Below the pieces are notes generated by a model. That model was given only the letters and a program-made list of their open reading frames with translations. It did no database searches and had not been told where the DNA came from. A DNA stretch of 64,000 nt from Budvicia aquatica DSM 5075 = ATCC 35567 (GTDB lineage Bacteria > Pseudomonadota > Gammaproteobacteria > Enterobacterales > Enterobacteriaceae). Positions within the stretch are counted from its first letter, which is position 1. Each line of letters opens with the position of its first letter. Below are positions 1 through 8,826 of the stretch, one piece after another. A program made the translations under genes and the position numbers. The stretch is from contig NZ_ATYS01000024.1 of the NCBI RefSeq assembly GCF_000427805.1, positions 1 through 64,000 of the forward strand. Direction: 5' to 3'.

Positions 1-30
1 TGATCTTCCCCACCAAAAATGGACACAGGC

Positions 31-897
31 CTAAGCGAGGTTCTGGTTTTCAAATTGTTCCGGGCTGATACCGCCACACGCACTGTGACGACGCCACCGA
101 TTGTAATCACACTCGATATAATTAAACACCGTTGTTCGCATTATTTCCCGGCTGATAAAGCGTTCTCCGTGGATACATTCCACCTTCAGCGAGTGGAAAA
201 AGCTTTCCGCGCAGGCATTATCATAACAGTTCCCTTTTGCACTCATACTGCCACGCAGATTATGCCGTTTCAGTAATGCCTGATAATCCGCTGAGCAATA
301 CTGACCACCACGGTCACTGTGAACAATGACATTCTCCGGGCGTTTACGCCGCCAGAAGGCCATTTGTAGTGCATCGCAGGCAAGCTGTGCCGTCATGCGG
401 GGTGACATTGACCAGCCGATAACAGCACGCGACCACAGGTCGATAACCACCGCCAGATACAGCCAGCCTTCGTCTGTGCGCAGATACGTGATGTCTCCGG
501 CCCACTTCTGGTTCGGGCCGCTGGCGTAAAAATCCTGTTTCAGTAAATTTTCTGACACGGGCAGCCCGTGCTCACGGTAGCTGACCGGGCTGAACCGGCG
601 CGAGGCTTTCGCCCGCAGCCCCTGACGACGCAGGCTGGCGGCCACTGTTTTGACATTTAACGTCAGGCCCTGCGACCGCAACTCGTCTGTCAGGCGTGGC
701 GCGCCATAGCGCTGCTTCGCCTGCCCGAAGGCATCACGAACGGCGCGATCGCAGCACTGACGATACTGCTGACGTGAACTCATCACAGAACGTCGCTGAC
801 GCCAGACATACCAGCCGCTGCGGGCCACCCGGAGGACGCGACACATCGCTTTGATGCTGAATTCGGCCTGATGTTTTTCGATAAAGACATACTTCAT
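31..897 (-). CDS. insF: IS3 OrfB, DDE transposase catalytic subunit
   Basis: This 288-residue protein has an N-terminal HTH_21-type region and an rve integrase core. The DDE triad is visible as D135 (GDITYL), D195 (HSDRGGQY) and E231 (CAESFF). In IS3 the active transposase is an OrfAB fusion made by programmed -1 frameshifting. Here orfB's ATG overlaps the orfA stop as ATGA (894-897), the usual arrangement. The protein is full length for the family and closely resembles E. coli InsF. It catalyses excision by copying to a circle and integration at a 3-bp target. No inactivating change is visible. Confidence 0.95.
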   Translation of the reverse strand: MKYVFIEKHQAEFSIKAMCRVLRVARSGWYVWRQRRSVMSSRQQYRQCCDRAVRDAFGQAKQRYGAPRLTDELRSQGLTLNVKTVAASLRRQGLRAKASRRFSPVSYREHGLPVSENLLKQDFYASGPNQKWAGDITYLRTDEGWLYLAVVIDLWSRAVIGWSMSPRMTAQLACDALQMAFWRRKRPENVIVHSDRGGQYCSADYQALLKRHNLRGSMSAKGNCYDNACAESFFHSLKVECIHGERFISREIMRTTVFNYIECDYNRWRRHSACGGISPEQFENQNLA

Positions 898-1193
898 TTC
901 AGGCGTTTCGCGAAGTATGTCGCGGCCTTTTGGAGGATAGCCAGCTCCTCAGCTTGTTCCGCCAGCTGGCGTTTGAGACGAGCATTTTCAGCGGCGAGTT
1001 CATTTTCACGGTCAGAGGATGAGAGCTGTTGCTGCTGTTTACTACGCCAGTTATAGAGCTGCGATTCATACAGGCTGAGCTCGTGGGCTGCGGCGGCAAC
1101 ACCAATGCGCTCAGCCAGTTTAAGGGCTTCCTGACGGAATTCAGGTGTGTGCTGCTTGCGGGGCTTTTTGATGGTTGATGCTGGTTTTGTCAT
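894..1193 (-). CDS. insE: IS3 OrfA, transposase DNA-binding subunit
   Basis: This 99-residue OrfA has a helix-turn-helix (about residues 15-55, ending at QLYNWR) and a leucine-zipper-like heptad region (about 65-95, ending [16 protein letters not shown]). The HTH recognises the terminal inverted repeats and the coiled coil multimerises with OrfAB. The start ATG lies about 65 bp inside the right end of the element, as in IS3, leaving room for the IS promoter. It overlaps orfB by 4 nt (ATGA). The sequence is very close to E. coli InsE with scattered substitutions and no stops. Confidence 0.94.
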   Translation of the reverse strand: MTKPASTIKKPRKQHTPEFRQEALKLAERIGVAAAAHELSLYESQLYNWRSKQQQQLSSSDRENELAAENARLKRQLAEQAEELAILQKAATYFAKRLK

Positions 1194-1360
1194 GTGAGAT
1201 ACCTCTGGTTGAGAGTTTACTCACTTAGCAGCGTGTCCACTATTGATGGGTAAGATCAGTTTTCTATTACGGCTTTGCTTTGTGTGGGCAAGGTTGTTGG
1301 TAGAAAATATCGAATCGGTTTGGTATTGCCGCCTGGTACCCACAATTAAGGGGACAGGCA

Positions 1361-2023
1361 ATGATAGATTTTTCGAATACAGAGTATCTACAACATATTA
1401 ATTATTTAAGATCGAAACCTAAACATCTATTAAGAGATATTGGGGATCAGTGGCGTACACCGGATGCTCTGTTTTTAGCTATCAATGAGTTATATGGGCC
1501 GTTAGTACTTGATTTATTCAGTGATGGTCAAAATAACAAATGCCCACATTTTTACACTGAGTCTGATAATGCATTAGCTCAAGATTGGGCGCAAAAGTTA
1601 CAAGAGATCGGAGGTGGCGGGGCATTTGCGAATCCACCGTATTCAAGAGCAAAGAAACATAAAGGCAGCTATATTACCGGCATGTCATACATAATGAAGC
1701 ACACCATTGCCCAGCGCGAAAAAGGCGGGCGTTACGTTTTTTTAGTTAAGGTTGCCACATCTGAGGAATGGTGGCCTGGCGAAAAGGCCGATCATATCGC
1801 TTTTATTCGCGGTAGAATTCCTTTTGATCTTCCTGCATGGTTTTCGCCAGCGAACAAACGACAGGAAGTAACAACGGCCTCTTTTGGCATTGCGGTGATG
1901 ATTTTCGATAAAACATGGACAGGGTCGCCGATAAGTTATCTATCCCGGGATGTGTTACTTAACCGGGGAATGGAACTGATGAATGAACTGAAGGAGCCAC
2001 AAACATTAGTTATTGCTGCATAA
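1361..2023 (+). CDS. Phage-type DNA N6-adenine methyltransferase
   Basis: This 220-residue protein matches the phage Dam family (phage N-6-adenine-methyltransferase). It has QWRTPDALF near residue 30, a motif-I-like DLFSDG at 51-56, and the catalytic NPPYS at 91-95 typical of N6-adenine methyltransferases. AdoMet would donate the methyl group; the target sequence cannot be read from the protein. An AAGGGGACAGG ribosome site ends a few bases before the ATG. No restriction enzyme or other phage gene sits beside it; IS3 lies upstream and a YdhR-like gene converges downstream. It is therefore probably an orphan left from a prophage whose other genes are gone or outside the window. Confidence 0.85.
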   Translation: MIDFSNTEYLQHINYLRSKPKHLLRDIGDQWRTPDALFLAINELYGPLVLDLFSDGQNNKCPHFYTESDNALAQDWAQKLQEIGGGGAFANPPYSRAKKHKGSYITGMSYIMKHTIAQREKGGRYVFLVKVATSEEWWPGEKADHIAFIRGRIPFDLPAWFSPANKRQEVTTASFGIAVMIFDKTWTGSPISYLSRDVLLNRGMELMNELKEPQTLVIAA

Positions 2024-2085
2024 TAAGCCCTGATAAAGGGCTTATTATGGCAATTAGAGAAACGCTGGGCTAAGCTACTGCTAAC

Positions 2086-2388
2086 TTAAAGGCCGTGGTT
2101 GATTTTAGTCAGGGGAATATTGATATCAAACAGTTTACAGTTGATATTCTTTGCGCCCATCTGTTTAACGCGCTCTATGTGCATTGCGGCATAGCGTTCA
2201 GCTGATTCTCTATTACTAAATAGGTAGATTCCACCGGCTTCTTCTGTTTGGGCATTTTCAGTCCAAATTTTGGAGATAAAACCGGGCTCAGTATTGATTG
2301 TTGCTGCTAGTCCTGCTGCATTTTTAGATAAATTTTCGCCAAGCATTTCAGCAGGCATACTAAAGTCAATTTGGAGTAAAACGGTCAT
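2086..2388 (-). CDS. ydhR: YdhR-like dimeric ferredoxin-fold protein (putative monooxygenase)
   Basis: This 100-residue protein resembles E. coli YdhR. The shared features are LLQIDFSMP at the N-terminus, INTEPGFISKIWTEN near 31-45, EAGGIYLFSNRESA near 51-64, and a C-terminal KLFDINIPLTKIN. YdhR proteins are small dimeric alpha+beta barrels grouped with antibiotic-biosynthesis monooxygenases; their substrate is unknown. An AGAGGTATTT stretch precedes the ATG. The gene converges with the methyltransferase, with a 62-bp gap holding a hairpin-like GCCCTGATAAAGGGC that could serve as a shared terminator. Family assignment is firm; function is not. Confidence 0.85.
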   Translation of the reverse strand: MTVLLQIDFSMPAEMLGENLSKNAAGLAATINTEPGFISKIWTENAQTEEAGGIYLFSNRESAERYAAMHIERVKQMGAKNINCKLFDINIPLTKINHGL

Positions 2389-3310
2389 AAATACCTCTAG
2401 TCAGTGATGCTTATTTCTTAATGTTTTCTTAATAAGTAATGCATTACCCGCTCTTTTGCCTGATACCAAGGCAGTCGTATCTGGATAATAGCGATTTATT
2501 GAAGGCCAATGCAAACTTAGATATCTGCTTAAATGATATGAGTTGGTTAAAATTTATCAGTGAATATTATTTTATAGCATTGTCTTCAATGCATAAATAA
2601 TCTAAGTGCAACTGACTATTGTTTCTATAACCATTTTTCAACTAGCCATTATTTTATCATTTAATCTGTCGTGCTTTCTGGCTATTTGATTTTTAGAACA
2701 TGTGTATGTGTATGATAATGAATATATATCATGGCTAATTATATTTTTTCATCAATGTGTGTGGTGTTTGTTTTGGTTTTATATCAAAGAGTTAATTTAT
2801 TTTTTGCAGCAATTGTAGATTAGTCGAACAGATTTATTGTTAATTTTTTGTTTGTTCTGTCGTTAAGTGAATTTTGATACTTGAATGAGAGTTAATTCAA
2901 TTACTCTTACGAGCGTAATTTTACGTGGTTTTCAAATTTACATAAATAAGCGTTTAAAAACAGGATGTATGCAAATACGGTTCTTGTAACTATTTCTTAC
3001 TATATTAGTGATAAATATCCCTACTGATTGATGGTAAATTAAGCCTGTTTAGCTAAAGATAACCATGAGTGATTAATCTTTTTATTGAGTTTAGATGGTG
3101 GATATGTAACCCTGAGCAGCATTGCGTCTAGGGCGCCATTTAAAGCTGTTTATCCACTAACGACGTTATACCTTTATATTAAAGATAAAGTGATTTCATT
3201 AAAAAAGACAAGTATCATCAATATGTTTACTGATTTTTTATGGTGGACCATTCTGTGATTAAGATCACCACTGCTACCTACACCTATTATTACTGTTTGG
3301 AGATTTCCTT
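2389..3310. other. AT-rich intergenic region upstream of uvrY
   Basis: About 920 bp without a convincing gene on either strand. Base composition is strongly A+T and the frames are broken by stops. It must contain the uvrY promoter near its right end and the ydhR promoter near its left end. I see no Csr-type GGA-rich sRNA and no tRNA. In E. coli small genes and sdiA lie in this neighbourhood; none is recognisable here. Confidence 0.6.
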
Positions 3311-3967
3311 TTGATAAGCGTTCTTCTTGTTGATGACCACGAACTGGTGCGCGCAGGGATTCGACGCATTCTCGAAGATGTCAAAGGAATAAAAGTTGTT
3401 GGTGAAGTTCAATGTGGCGAAGATGCCGTAAAATGGTGCCGGTCCAACAGCGTTGATATCGTTCTTATGGATATGAATATGCCCGGTATTGGTGGCTTAG
3501 AGGCGACGCGTAAAATTTTACGTTATTCGGCCGATATCAAAGTCATTATGCTGACTATTCATACCGAAAACCCGTTGCCCGCAAAAGTTATGCAGGCCGG
3601 AGCTTCCGGATATTTGAGTAAAGGGGCTGCGCCACAAGAGGTGATTAGCGCGATTAGGGCTATTGCTTCCGGCCAGCGTTATATCGGTGCAGATATTGCC
3701 AGACAAATGGCATTAAGCCAGTTAGAGCCAGAAGCCGATACGCCGCTATCTAGCCTGTCAGAGCGCGAACTGCAGATTATGATGATGATAACTAAAGGAT
3801 TGAAGGTTAATGAGATTGCAGAAACGCTAAATCTTAGTCCTAAAACCGTAAACAGTTATCGCTATAGAATGTTTAGCAAGCTGAATATTAGTGGGGATGT
3901 TGAGCTGACGCATCTTGCTATTCGTCATGGGATTGTGACTTCAGAGAAATTGTTAAATAGTGACTGA
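3311..3967 (+). CDS. uvrY: Response regulator UvrY (BarA/UvrY system), TTG start
   Basis: This 218-residue FixJ/NarL-type response regulator has a receiver domain (1-120; acidic D8/D9, phospho-acceptor D54 in VLMDMNMPG) and a LuxR-type HTH at about 148-205 (LSERELQIM...[19 protein letters not shown]). Phosphorylated by the hybrid kinase BarA, UvrY activates csrB/csrC sRNAs and so relieves CsrA control of carbon flow and motility. The start is TTG, supported by the E. coli-like N-terminus [13 protein letters not shown] and a GGAG eight bases upstream. The 3' end overlaps uvrC by 8 nt, so the two are translationally coupled, as in other enterobacteria. Confidence 0.97.
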   Translation: MISVLLVDDHELVRAGIRRILEDVKGIKVVGEVQCGEDAVKWCRSNSVDIVLMDMNMPGIGGLEATRKILRYSADIKVIMLTIHTENPLPAKVMQAGASGYLSKGAAPQEVISAIRAIASGQRYIGADIARQMALSQLEPEADTPLSSLSERELQIMMMITKGLKVNEIAETLNLSPKTVNSYRYRMFSKLNISGDVELTHLAIRHGIVTSEKLLNSD

Positions 3968-5792
3968 GAGTTTCGATAGCAAATCTTTCCTAAAATATGT
4001 AACTCATGAGCCAGGGGTTTATCGTATGTACGATGCCTCTGGCGTTGTTATATATGTAGGGAAAGCAAAAGATCTCAAAAAGAGATTATCCAGTTATTTT
4101 CGTCAGAATGTCGCGAGCCGTAAAACGGAAGCGTTGGTGAAAAGTATTGCTAATGTTGATGTTACCGTCACCCATACGGAAACAGAAGCATTGCTGCTTG
4201 AACATAATTATATTAAACAATACCAGCCTCGCTATAACGTTTTGCTTCGGGATGACAAATCTTATCCTCTAATTTTTCTGAGTTCAGATGCCCACCCGCG
4301 TTTAAAAATCCACCGTGGCGCCAAACATGCCAAAGGCGAATATTTTGGGCCGTTTCCTAATTCAGGGGCGGTGCGCGAAACCTTAGCCTTACTGCAAAAG
4401 TTATTTCCTATCAGGCAGTGTGAAGACAGCGTGTATAAAAATCGCTCAAGGCCTTGCCTGCAGTACCAGATTGGGCGGTGCCTGGGGCCCTGCGTTGCTG
4501 GTCTGGTTAGCGATGAGGAATATCAAAAACAGGTTAACTACGTCAGACTATTTCTGGAAGGTAAAGATCAGCAGGTTCTAAATCAGCTTATTGCCAGTAT
4601 GGAAGATGCCAGTAAGGCTCTGAATTTCGAAGAGGCTGCACGAATTCGCGATCAGATTCAGGCTATCCGCCGCGTGACTGAGCGCCAGTTTGTTTCCGGG
4701 GATAGTGACGACCTTGACGTTATTGGCGTTGCATATGAGTCAGGCATGGCGTGTGTGCACGTTCTTTTCCTGCGTCAGGGTAAGGTGCTTGGCAGCCGTA
4801 GCTACTACCCTAAAATTCCAAAGGGTACTGAGTTGGATGAGGTCGTTCAAACATTTGTCGGCCAGTTCTATCTGCAAGGCAGCCAGTCAAGATCGCTACC
4901 CGGTGAGATTTTATTAGATTTCACATTACCGGATAGAAATACGTTAGAAGATACTTTGTCTGAGGTTGCTGGTCGAAAAATTCAAATACAGAGTAAGCCT
5001 AGAGGCGATCGAGCGCGCTATTTAAAGCTGGCCAGAACCAATGCCAATATAGCGCTAAAAACCAAGCTATCTCAGCAGTCTACTATCCACCAACGATTAG
5101 CCTCGTTAGCTGAAGTACTGAAACTGCCACAAATTAACCGCATGGAATGTTTTGATATCAGCCATACCATGGGTGAAGAGACCGTTGCATCATGCGTTGT
5201 ATTTGATAGCAATGGTCCTCTGCGTTCTGAATACCGGCGATACAATATCACCGGTATCACGCCCGGCGATGATTACGCAGCGATGGCCCAAGTATTAAAG
5301 CGTCGATATGGCAAGGCATTAACCGATGAAAAAATTCCGGATGTGATTTTTATCGATGGCGGTAAAGGTCAGTTAGGGCAAGCAATCGGCGTATTTGATG
5401 AGCTCAATGTCGCTTGGGATAAATCCAAGCCGCTATTGATTGGTATTGCAAAAGGTACCGATCGCAAAGCCGGGCTTGAGACACTGTTCTTTAAAGCGGA
5501 AGGTGAGGGCGTTGCTTTGCCGCCAGACTCTCCTGCTTTGCACGTTATTCAACATATTCGTGATGATTCCCATAACCATGCCATCTCTGGTCACCGCCAG
5601 CGCAGAGCTAAAGTGAGAAATACCAGCGCGCTGGAACATATTGAAGGTGTTGGTCCTAAACGTCGCCAGGCGCTGCTAAAATATATGGGAGGATTACAAC
5701 CATTATTGAGTGCGACGGTTGATGAACTGGCAAAAATTCCAGGAATTTCACAATCTTTAGCAGAAAAGATACACAATGCATTGAAACAATGA
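3960..5792 (+). CDS. uvrC: UvrABC excinuclease subunit C
   Basis: The 610-residue protein is the normal length for UvrC. It has an N-terminal GIY-YIG nuclease ([20 protein letters not shown], about 19-38) that makes the 3' incision, a central UVR domain (about 200-240, [14 protein letters not shown]), an RNase-H-like domain ([13 protein letters not shown], with [10 protein letters not shown]) for the 5' incision, and a C-terminal double helix-hairpin-helix ([11 protein letters not shown]...[12 protein letters not shown]). It works with UvrA/UvrB in nucleotide excision repair. The GTG start lies inside the end of uvrY. pgsA follows after 64 bp, the conserved enterobacterial order. Confidence 0.98.
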   Translation: MTESFDSKSFLKYVTHEPGVYRMYDASGVVIYVGKAKDLKKRLSSYFRQNVASRKTEALVKSIANVDVTVTHTETEALLLEHNYIKQYQPRYNVLLRDDKSYPLIFLSSDAHPRLKIHRGAKHAKGEYFGPFPNSGAVRETLALLQKLFPIRQCEDSVYKNRSRPCLQYQIGRCLGPCVAGLVSDEEYQKQVNYVRLFLEGKDQQVLNQLIASMEDASKALNFEEAARIRDQIQAIRRVTERQFVSGDSDDLDVIGVAYESGMACVHVLFLRQGKVLGSRSYYPKIPKGTELDEVVQTFVGQFYLQGSQSRSLPGEILLDFTLPDRNTLEDTLSEVAGRKIQIQSKPRGDRARYLKLARTNANIALKTKLSQQSTIHQRLASLAEVLKLPQINRMECFDISHTMGEETVASCVVFDSNGPLRSEYRRYNITGITPGDDYAAMAQVLKRRYGKALTDEKIPDVIFIDGGKGQLGQAIGVFDELNVAWDKSKPLLIGIAKGTDRKAGLETLFFKAEGEGVALPPDSPALHVIQHIRDDSHNHAISGHRQRRAKVRNTSALEHIEGVGPKRRQALLKYMGGLQPLLSATVDELAKIPGISQSLAEKIHNALKQ

Positions 5793-5856
5793 GGACGATG
5801 TAGCAACATATACACACGTCTTTTTATCCCAGACAGCAATAGGGCATCTGAGCACT

Positions 5857-6411
5857 ATGCAATTGAATATACCGACCTTACTTACGCTTTTCCGTCTCAT
5901 ACTGATTCCATTTTTTGTTGTGGCTTTTTATCTGCCATCTCAATATCAATGGGCTCCTATGGTCTGTGCGGGTATCTTTGTTGTAGCAGCTGTCACTGAC
6001 TGGTTTGATGGCTTTCTTGCCCGTAGATGGAAGCAGACAACTCGATTCGGTGCTTTTCTTGATCCGGTTGCCGATAAGGTCATGGTCGCCACTGCTTTAG
6101 TTCTGGTTTGTGAGTTTTACCACGTTTGGTGGATTTCATTACCGGCGGCAACCATGATTGCCCGTGAAATTATTATTTCTGCGCTCAGAGAGTGGATGGC
6201 TGAAATTGGTAAGAGAAGTAGCGTTGCCGTCTCTTGGGTTGCAAAAGTTAAAACCTCGGCTCAAATGTTAGCGTTAGTTGGTCTGCTTTGGCGGCCGAAC
6301 TCAATTATTGAGATCTTAAGCTTTGTTCTATTGTATATTGCGGCCGTATTAACGTTTTGGTCAATGTTCCAATATCTGAAGGCTTCAAAGGCTGATTTGC
6401 TGGAACCGTGA
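5857..6411 (+). CDS. pgsA: Phosphatidylglycerophosphate synthase
   Basis: This 184-residue inner-membrane CDP-alcohol phosphatidyltransferase joins CDP-diacylglycerol and glycerol-3-phosphate to give phosphatidylglycerophosphate, the first step towards phosphatidylglycerol and cardiolipin. The family motif D-G-x2-A-R-x8-G-x3-D-x3-D is complete: D51, G52, A55, R56, G65, D69, D73. Several hydrophobic helices are visible, including residues 8-28, 33-48 and 150-172. Length matches the E. coli enzyme. It is the third gene of the uvrY-uvrC-pgsA block and is followed by three tRNA genes with their own promoter. Confidence 0.97.
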   Translation: MQLNIPTLLTLFRLILIPFFVVAFYLPSQYQWAPMVCAGIFVVAAVTDWFDGFLARRWKQTTRFGAFLDPVADKVMVATALVLVCEFYHVWWISLPAATMIAREIIISALREWMAEIGKRSSVAVSWVAKVKTSAQMLALVGLLWRPNSIIEILSFVLLYIAAVLTFWSMFQYLKASKADLLEP

Positions 6412-6461
6412 ACGATACGCCGGAAAAAGCATCAAACGAACGAAATGTTTTCATAATTCTA

Positions 6462-6489
6462 TTGACTCACTTCGTCAGGTAAGTAGAAT
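6462..6489 (+). promoter_or_regulatory. Predicted sigma70 promoter of the tRNA cluster
   Basis: TTGACT (6462-6467) and TAGAAT (6484-6489) are separated by 16 bp, and a GC-rich GCACACC follows the -10 box. That is the discriminator type seen in stringently controlled stable-RNA promoters. It lies 80 bp before the first tRNA, just after pgsA. Confidence 0.7.
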
Positions 6490-6568
6490 GCACACCATCT
6501 GATGACGACAGGGTGTGTCAAAAGATAAAGTAGCTAAATCAGCAAGTTCTGATGTGATACTTAAAGGC

Positions 6569-6644
<76 letters not shown>

Positions 6645-6676
6645 AATTAATATCCATAAGGATATTAATGGAGTAA

Positions 6677-6750
6677 GGCGCGTTGGCAGAGTGGCCATGC
6701 TGCGGATTGCAAATCCGCCTACCTCGGTTCGACTCCGGGACGCGCCTCCA
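6677..6750 (+). tRNA. cysT: tRNA-Cys (anticodon GCA)
   Basis: A 74-base cloverleaf with encoded CCA. The acceptor GGCGCGT pairs with ACGCGCC, and the anticodon arm CGGAT-TGCAAAT-CCG displays GCA. It lies 32 bp after tRNA-Gly and is probably on the same transcript. Confidence 0.97.
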
Positions 6751-6761
6751 AAATTAGATAT

Positions 6762-6848
6762 GCCCGGGTGGTGAAATCGGTAGACACAAGGGATTTAAAA
6801 TCCCTCGGCGGCAACGCCATGCGAGTTCAAGTCTCGCCCCGGGCACCA
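6762..6848 (+). tRNA. leuZ: tRNA-Leu (anticodon TAA)
   Basis: An 87-base class II tRNA with a long variable arm (CGGCGGCAACGCCATG) and encoded CCA. The acceptor GCCCGGG pairs with CCCGGGC, and the anticodon arm GGGAT-TTAAAAT-CCC shows TAA. It lies 11 bp after tRNA-Cys and ends the cluster. Confidence 0.98.
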
Positions 6849-6886
6849 TTTAACATTGGTTATAATTAGCAGTAGATTTAGCAAGC

Positions 6887-6911
6887 AACCACCTATAAGG
6901 TGGTTTTTTTG
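6887..6911 (+). terminator. Rho-independent terminator of the tRNA operon
   Basis: The inverted repeat AACCACCT-ATA-AGGTGGTT is followed by a run of T. It begins 38 bp after tRNA-Leu. Confidence 0.9.
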
Positions 6912-6961
6912 TGCCTGAATGTTACTCATCAATAAAGATAGTCGCTGTGGGAGTATAAAAA

Positions 6962-7180
6962 TTAATTAAACTTACCATTTGTGATAATAAACATATCGAT
7001 ACTTTGTTGTATTCCTTGCTGGAGCTTTACATCATCGGTTTCGCTAATCAGAATGTGTAAGGTATTAATGATTGTTTCCCGCGAGATCTCCATACCCAGC
7101 GTATTTAGCCGGCAAACGGCTTTACCAATAATTCGACAGCGTTCATCTTGCATAAATTTAATATTTTCGATACTCATCAT
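6962..7180 (-). CDS. YmgB/AriR-like small regulatory protein
   Basis: The frame can be read as 98 residues, but the likely start is the ATG at 7180 (or 7177) because family similarity begins there. That gives about 72 residues. The segment IGKAVCRLNTLGMEISRETIINTLHILI resembles E. coli AriR/YmgB (LGQAVTNLMLSG...NIILSLIHSLE), a small helical dimer linked to biofilm formation, acid resistance and the RcsB/YcgF pathways. The protein is short and the match is by eye, so the assignment is moderate. It is transcribed towards the tRNA cluster and shares a 140-bp divergent region with the ORF at 7320. Confidence 0.6.
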   Translation of the reverse strand: MMSIENIKFMQDERCRIIGKAVCRLNTLGMEISRETIINTLHILISETDDVKLQQGIQQSIDMFIITNGKFN

Positions 7181-7319
7181 CACCCGGCCATAAATAACAA
7201 ATAGAATAAAAAGTGAATGATGAATGGTAGCATTGCCCGAGAATGGAAATGCTACCATTTGAGCGATTGTGATAAACCCTGTTAGCAGATGATACCAGCA
7301 TGCAGTGACTGAGGATGAT

Positions 7320-7553
7320 ATGGAGTTAACTGATTTTATACTCTGCGCACAGCAGGTGAGCCCGCAGGCGAGTATTGGGATAGATATTCATCCTGATAAG
7401 AGTTCGCTATCTGTTCGGTGGCAGTGGACAGGTCCGGCCGGTGAGGAAAGGGCGTTTAAACGGGCTATTTTGCTTAAGGAACTGAACTATGATGAAGCAA
7501 TTATGGTTTTCTTTTCGCGTTGTAAGGATGCAATCGAAAATAGCAGCTCGTGA
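7320..7553 (+). CDS. Unrecognised small protein
   Basis: A frame of 77 residues from ATG 7320, or 82 from GTG 7305. The ATG is preferred because GAGG at 7311 is well spaced from it. The product is soluble, with an apparent beta-sheet core (ASIGIDIHPDKSSLSVRWQW) followed by helix-forming KRAILLKELNYDEAIMVFFSRCKDAI. No signal peptide or membrane segment is seen. I do not recognise the family. It lies between a YmgB-like gene and a convergent DedA gene with 67 bp to spare. Codon use looks like the neighbouring core genes. Confidence 0.55.
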   Translation: MELTDFILCAQQVSPQASIGIDIHPDKSSLSVRWQWTGPAGEERAFKRAILLKELNYDEAIMVFFSRCKDAIENSSS

Positions 7554-7620
7554 CCATGGCGGCGATGTGATTTTTGCATTCGGAGAGAGTTAATGCGGGA
7601 GAGGACTAATCTCCCGTTTG

Positions 7621-8277
7621 TTATTTATGTGATTTCTTCTTTAAAACTACAATGATTGAACCAATTAGCCCGCCAACCAACAGCACAATCGGCAGAATCA
7701 TCAATCCTGTCATCATCTGGCGTTCATAATGCTTAAATAGTGGTGTCATGCTAATGATGTAGCCCAATCCGGTAACAGAGCCTACCCATAGTGCTGCGCT
7801 CAGCCAGTTAAATATCTGAAAGCGTTTAGGGTCCATATTTGATAACCCGGCAATGGTGGGCAGTAAGGTGCGCACAAAAGCTAAAAAGCGGCCAATCAGC
7901 AAGGCAAAGAAGCCATGTTTATGGAACAGTTGATGGGTTCTTTGATGATAATGAGCCGGTATTTTGTGCAACCAACTCTGTACGGTTTTTGTTTTCCCTA
8001 ACCATTTACCTTGAAGGTAGCTAAACCAACAGCCGAGAGCGGCTGCGGTAGACAACACTAAAAAAGTGAGACCAAAGTGAAGAGAACCCTGTGCAATTAG
8101 CGCGCCGGAAAGTAGTAGCAAGCTGTCTCCGGGTAAGAAAGCCGCGGGTAGCAAGCCATTTTCAAGAAAGATAATGATAAACAGAACGCCATAAATCGCC
8201 CAAAGAAACTCAGGATTGGCCAGTGTTTTAAAGTCCTGATGTATAAGCGCTTGGAATAAATCTGTAATCAAACCCAT
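7621..8277 (-). CDS. yqjA: DedA-family membrane protein (YqjA/YghB type)
   Basis: From the ATG at 8277 the protein has 218 residues. That start follows AGGAAAG by three bases and aligns with E. coli YqjA; an upstream ATG at 8313 lacks a ribosome site. Family marks are FLENGLLPAAFLPGDSLLLL, AAALGCWFSYLQGKWLG, HKIPAHYHQRTHQLF, and GRFLAFVRTLLPTIAG with its two arginines. Several membrane segments are present. YqjA/YghB proteins are proton-motive-force-dependent inner-membrane proteins needed for envelope homeostasis, cell division and drug/alkali tolerance, and DedA members have been linked to undecaprenyl phosphate or phospholipid flipping. Whether this is YqjA or YghB cannot be decided by eye. 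Confidence 0.85.
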   Translation of the reverse strand: MGLITDLFQALIHQDFKTLANPEFLWAIYGVLFIIIFLENGLLPAAFLPGDSLLLLSGALIAQGSLHFGLTFLVLSTAAALGCWFSYLQGKWLGKTKTVQSWLHKIPAHYHQRTHQLFHKHGFFALLIGRFLAFVRTLLPTIAGLSNMDPKRFQIFNWLSAALWVGSVTGLGYIISMTPLFKHYERQMMTGLMILPIVLLVGGLIGSIIVVLKKKSHK

Positions 8278-8826
8278 TTTCTTTCCTATGCGTGACATTA
8301 ACTGCAACTGCATGTCTGACTTCAGGATGAGTTAATGCTATAAGCGGTGAGATAAAATATGAAACCGGTCATAAGTTTAACACCATCGGGAGCAACTATA
8401 CAGGCGAATGCCATTAGCTTATTAAATAGCCTATTTTCTTATGAAAATAATAACAATAAAAAAGCTTATTAAAAATAATCAGTTATATAGGTAATGATAT
8501 TTATTTACATCATGTGTGAATGAATAAGGATAGGTTCAATTCATTTGCGCTTTTATGATATATATTTTTACATATTACTATTTGGCTATATATCGAACAA
8601 CCCGTGACTGATATTCAGTCTTAATTTTCTTTTGTGTTGTATTTTTACAATAAAATTTGGTTGGCATTGTTTTTTTGTGAGCTAATTCAATGAAATTTAA
8701 AGTAAATGATATTTAATGTCATGTTGGAAAAAAGACTTAGTGTTATTAACATCATTCACTGAATTATGTCTCTGTGTTAACGTAAAGAAGAAAATATCAT
8801 CCATTAATCATCAAAGGTAAATATCC
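8278..8826. other. AT-rich divergent promoter region between yqjA and pepT
   Basis: About 550 bp with no credible ORF and long A/T runs. It must hold the promoters of yqjA and of the pepT-dcuC operon. In enteric bacteria pepT is activated anaerobically by FNR, but I cannot point to a convincing TTGAT-N4-ATCAA here. Confidence 0.5.

Larger units (their letters stand above)
1..1258 (-). mobile_element. IS3: Complete IS3 element (IS3 family, IS3 group)
   Basis: The element runs from the first base of the window to 1258. Its ends are inverted repeats: TGATCTTCCCCACC... at 1 and, read on the minus strand from 1258, TGATCTTACCCATC..., both continuing into TGGACAC. The length of 1258 bp equals that of classical IS3. 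It carries two overlapping minus-strand frames, orfA (894-1193) and orfB (31-897). Both lack internal stops and orfB keeps the DDE triad, so the copy looks potentially active. The left target duplication cannot be checked because the window starts exactly at the element's end. The right flank begins GTT. Confidence 0.95.

Noticed and set aside
2389-3310. Possible Csr-type sRNA or sdiA remnant upstream of uvrY
   Set aside because: No run of GGA motifs, no terminator with stable fold and no LuxR-like frame could be found.
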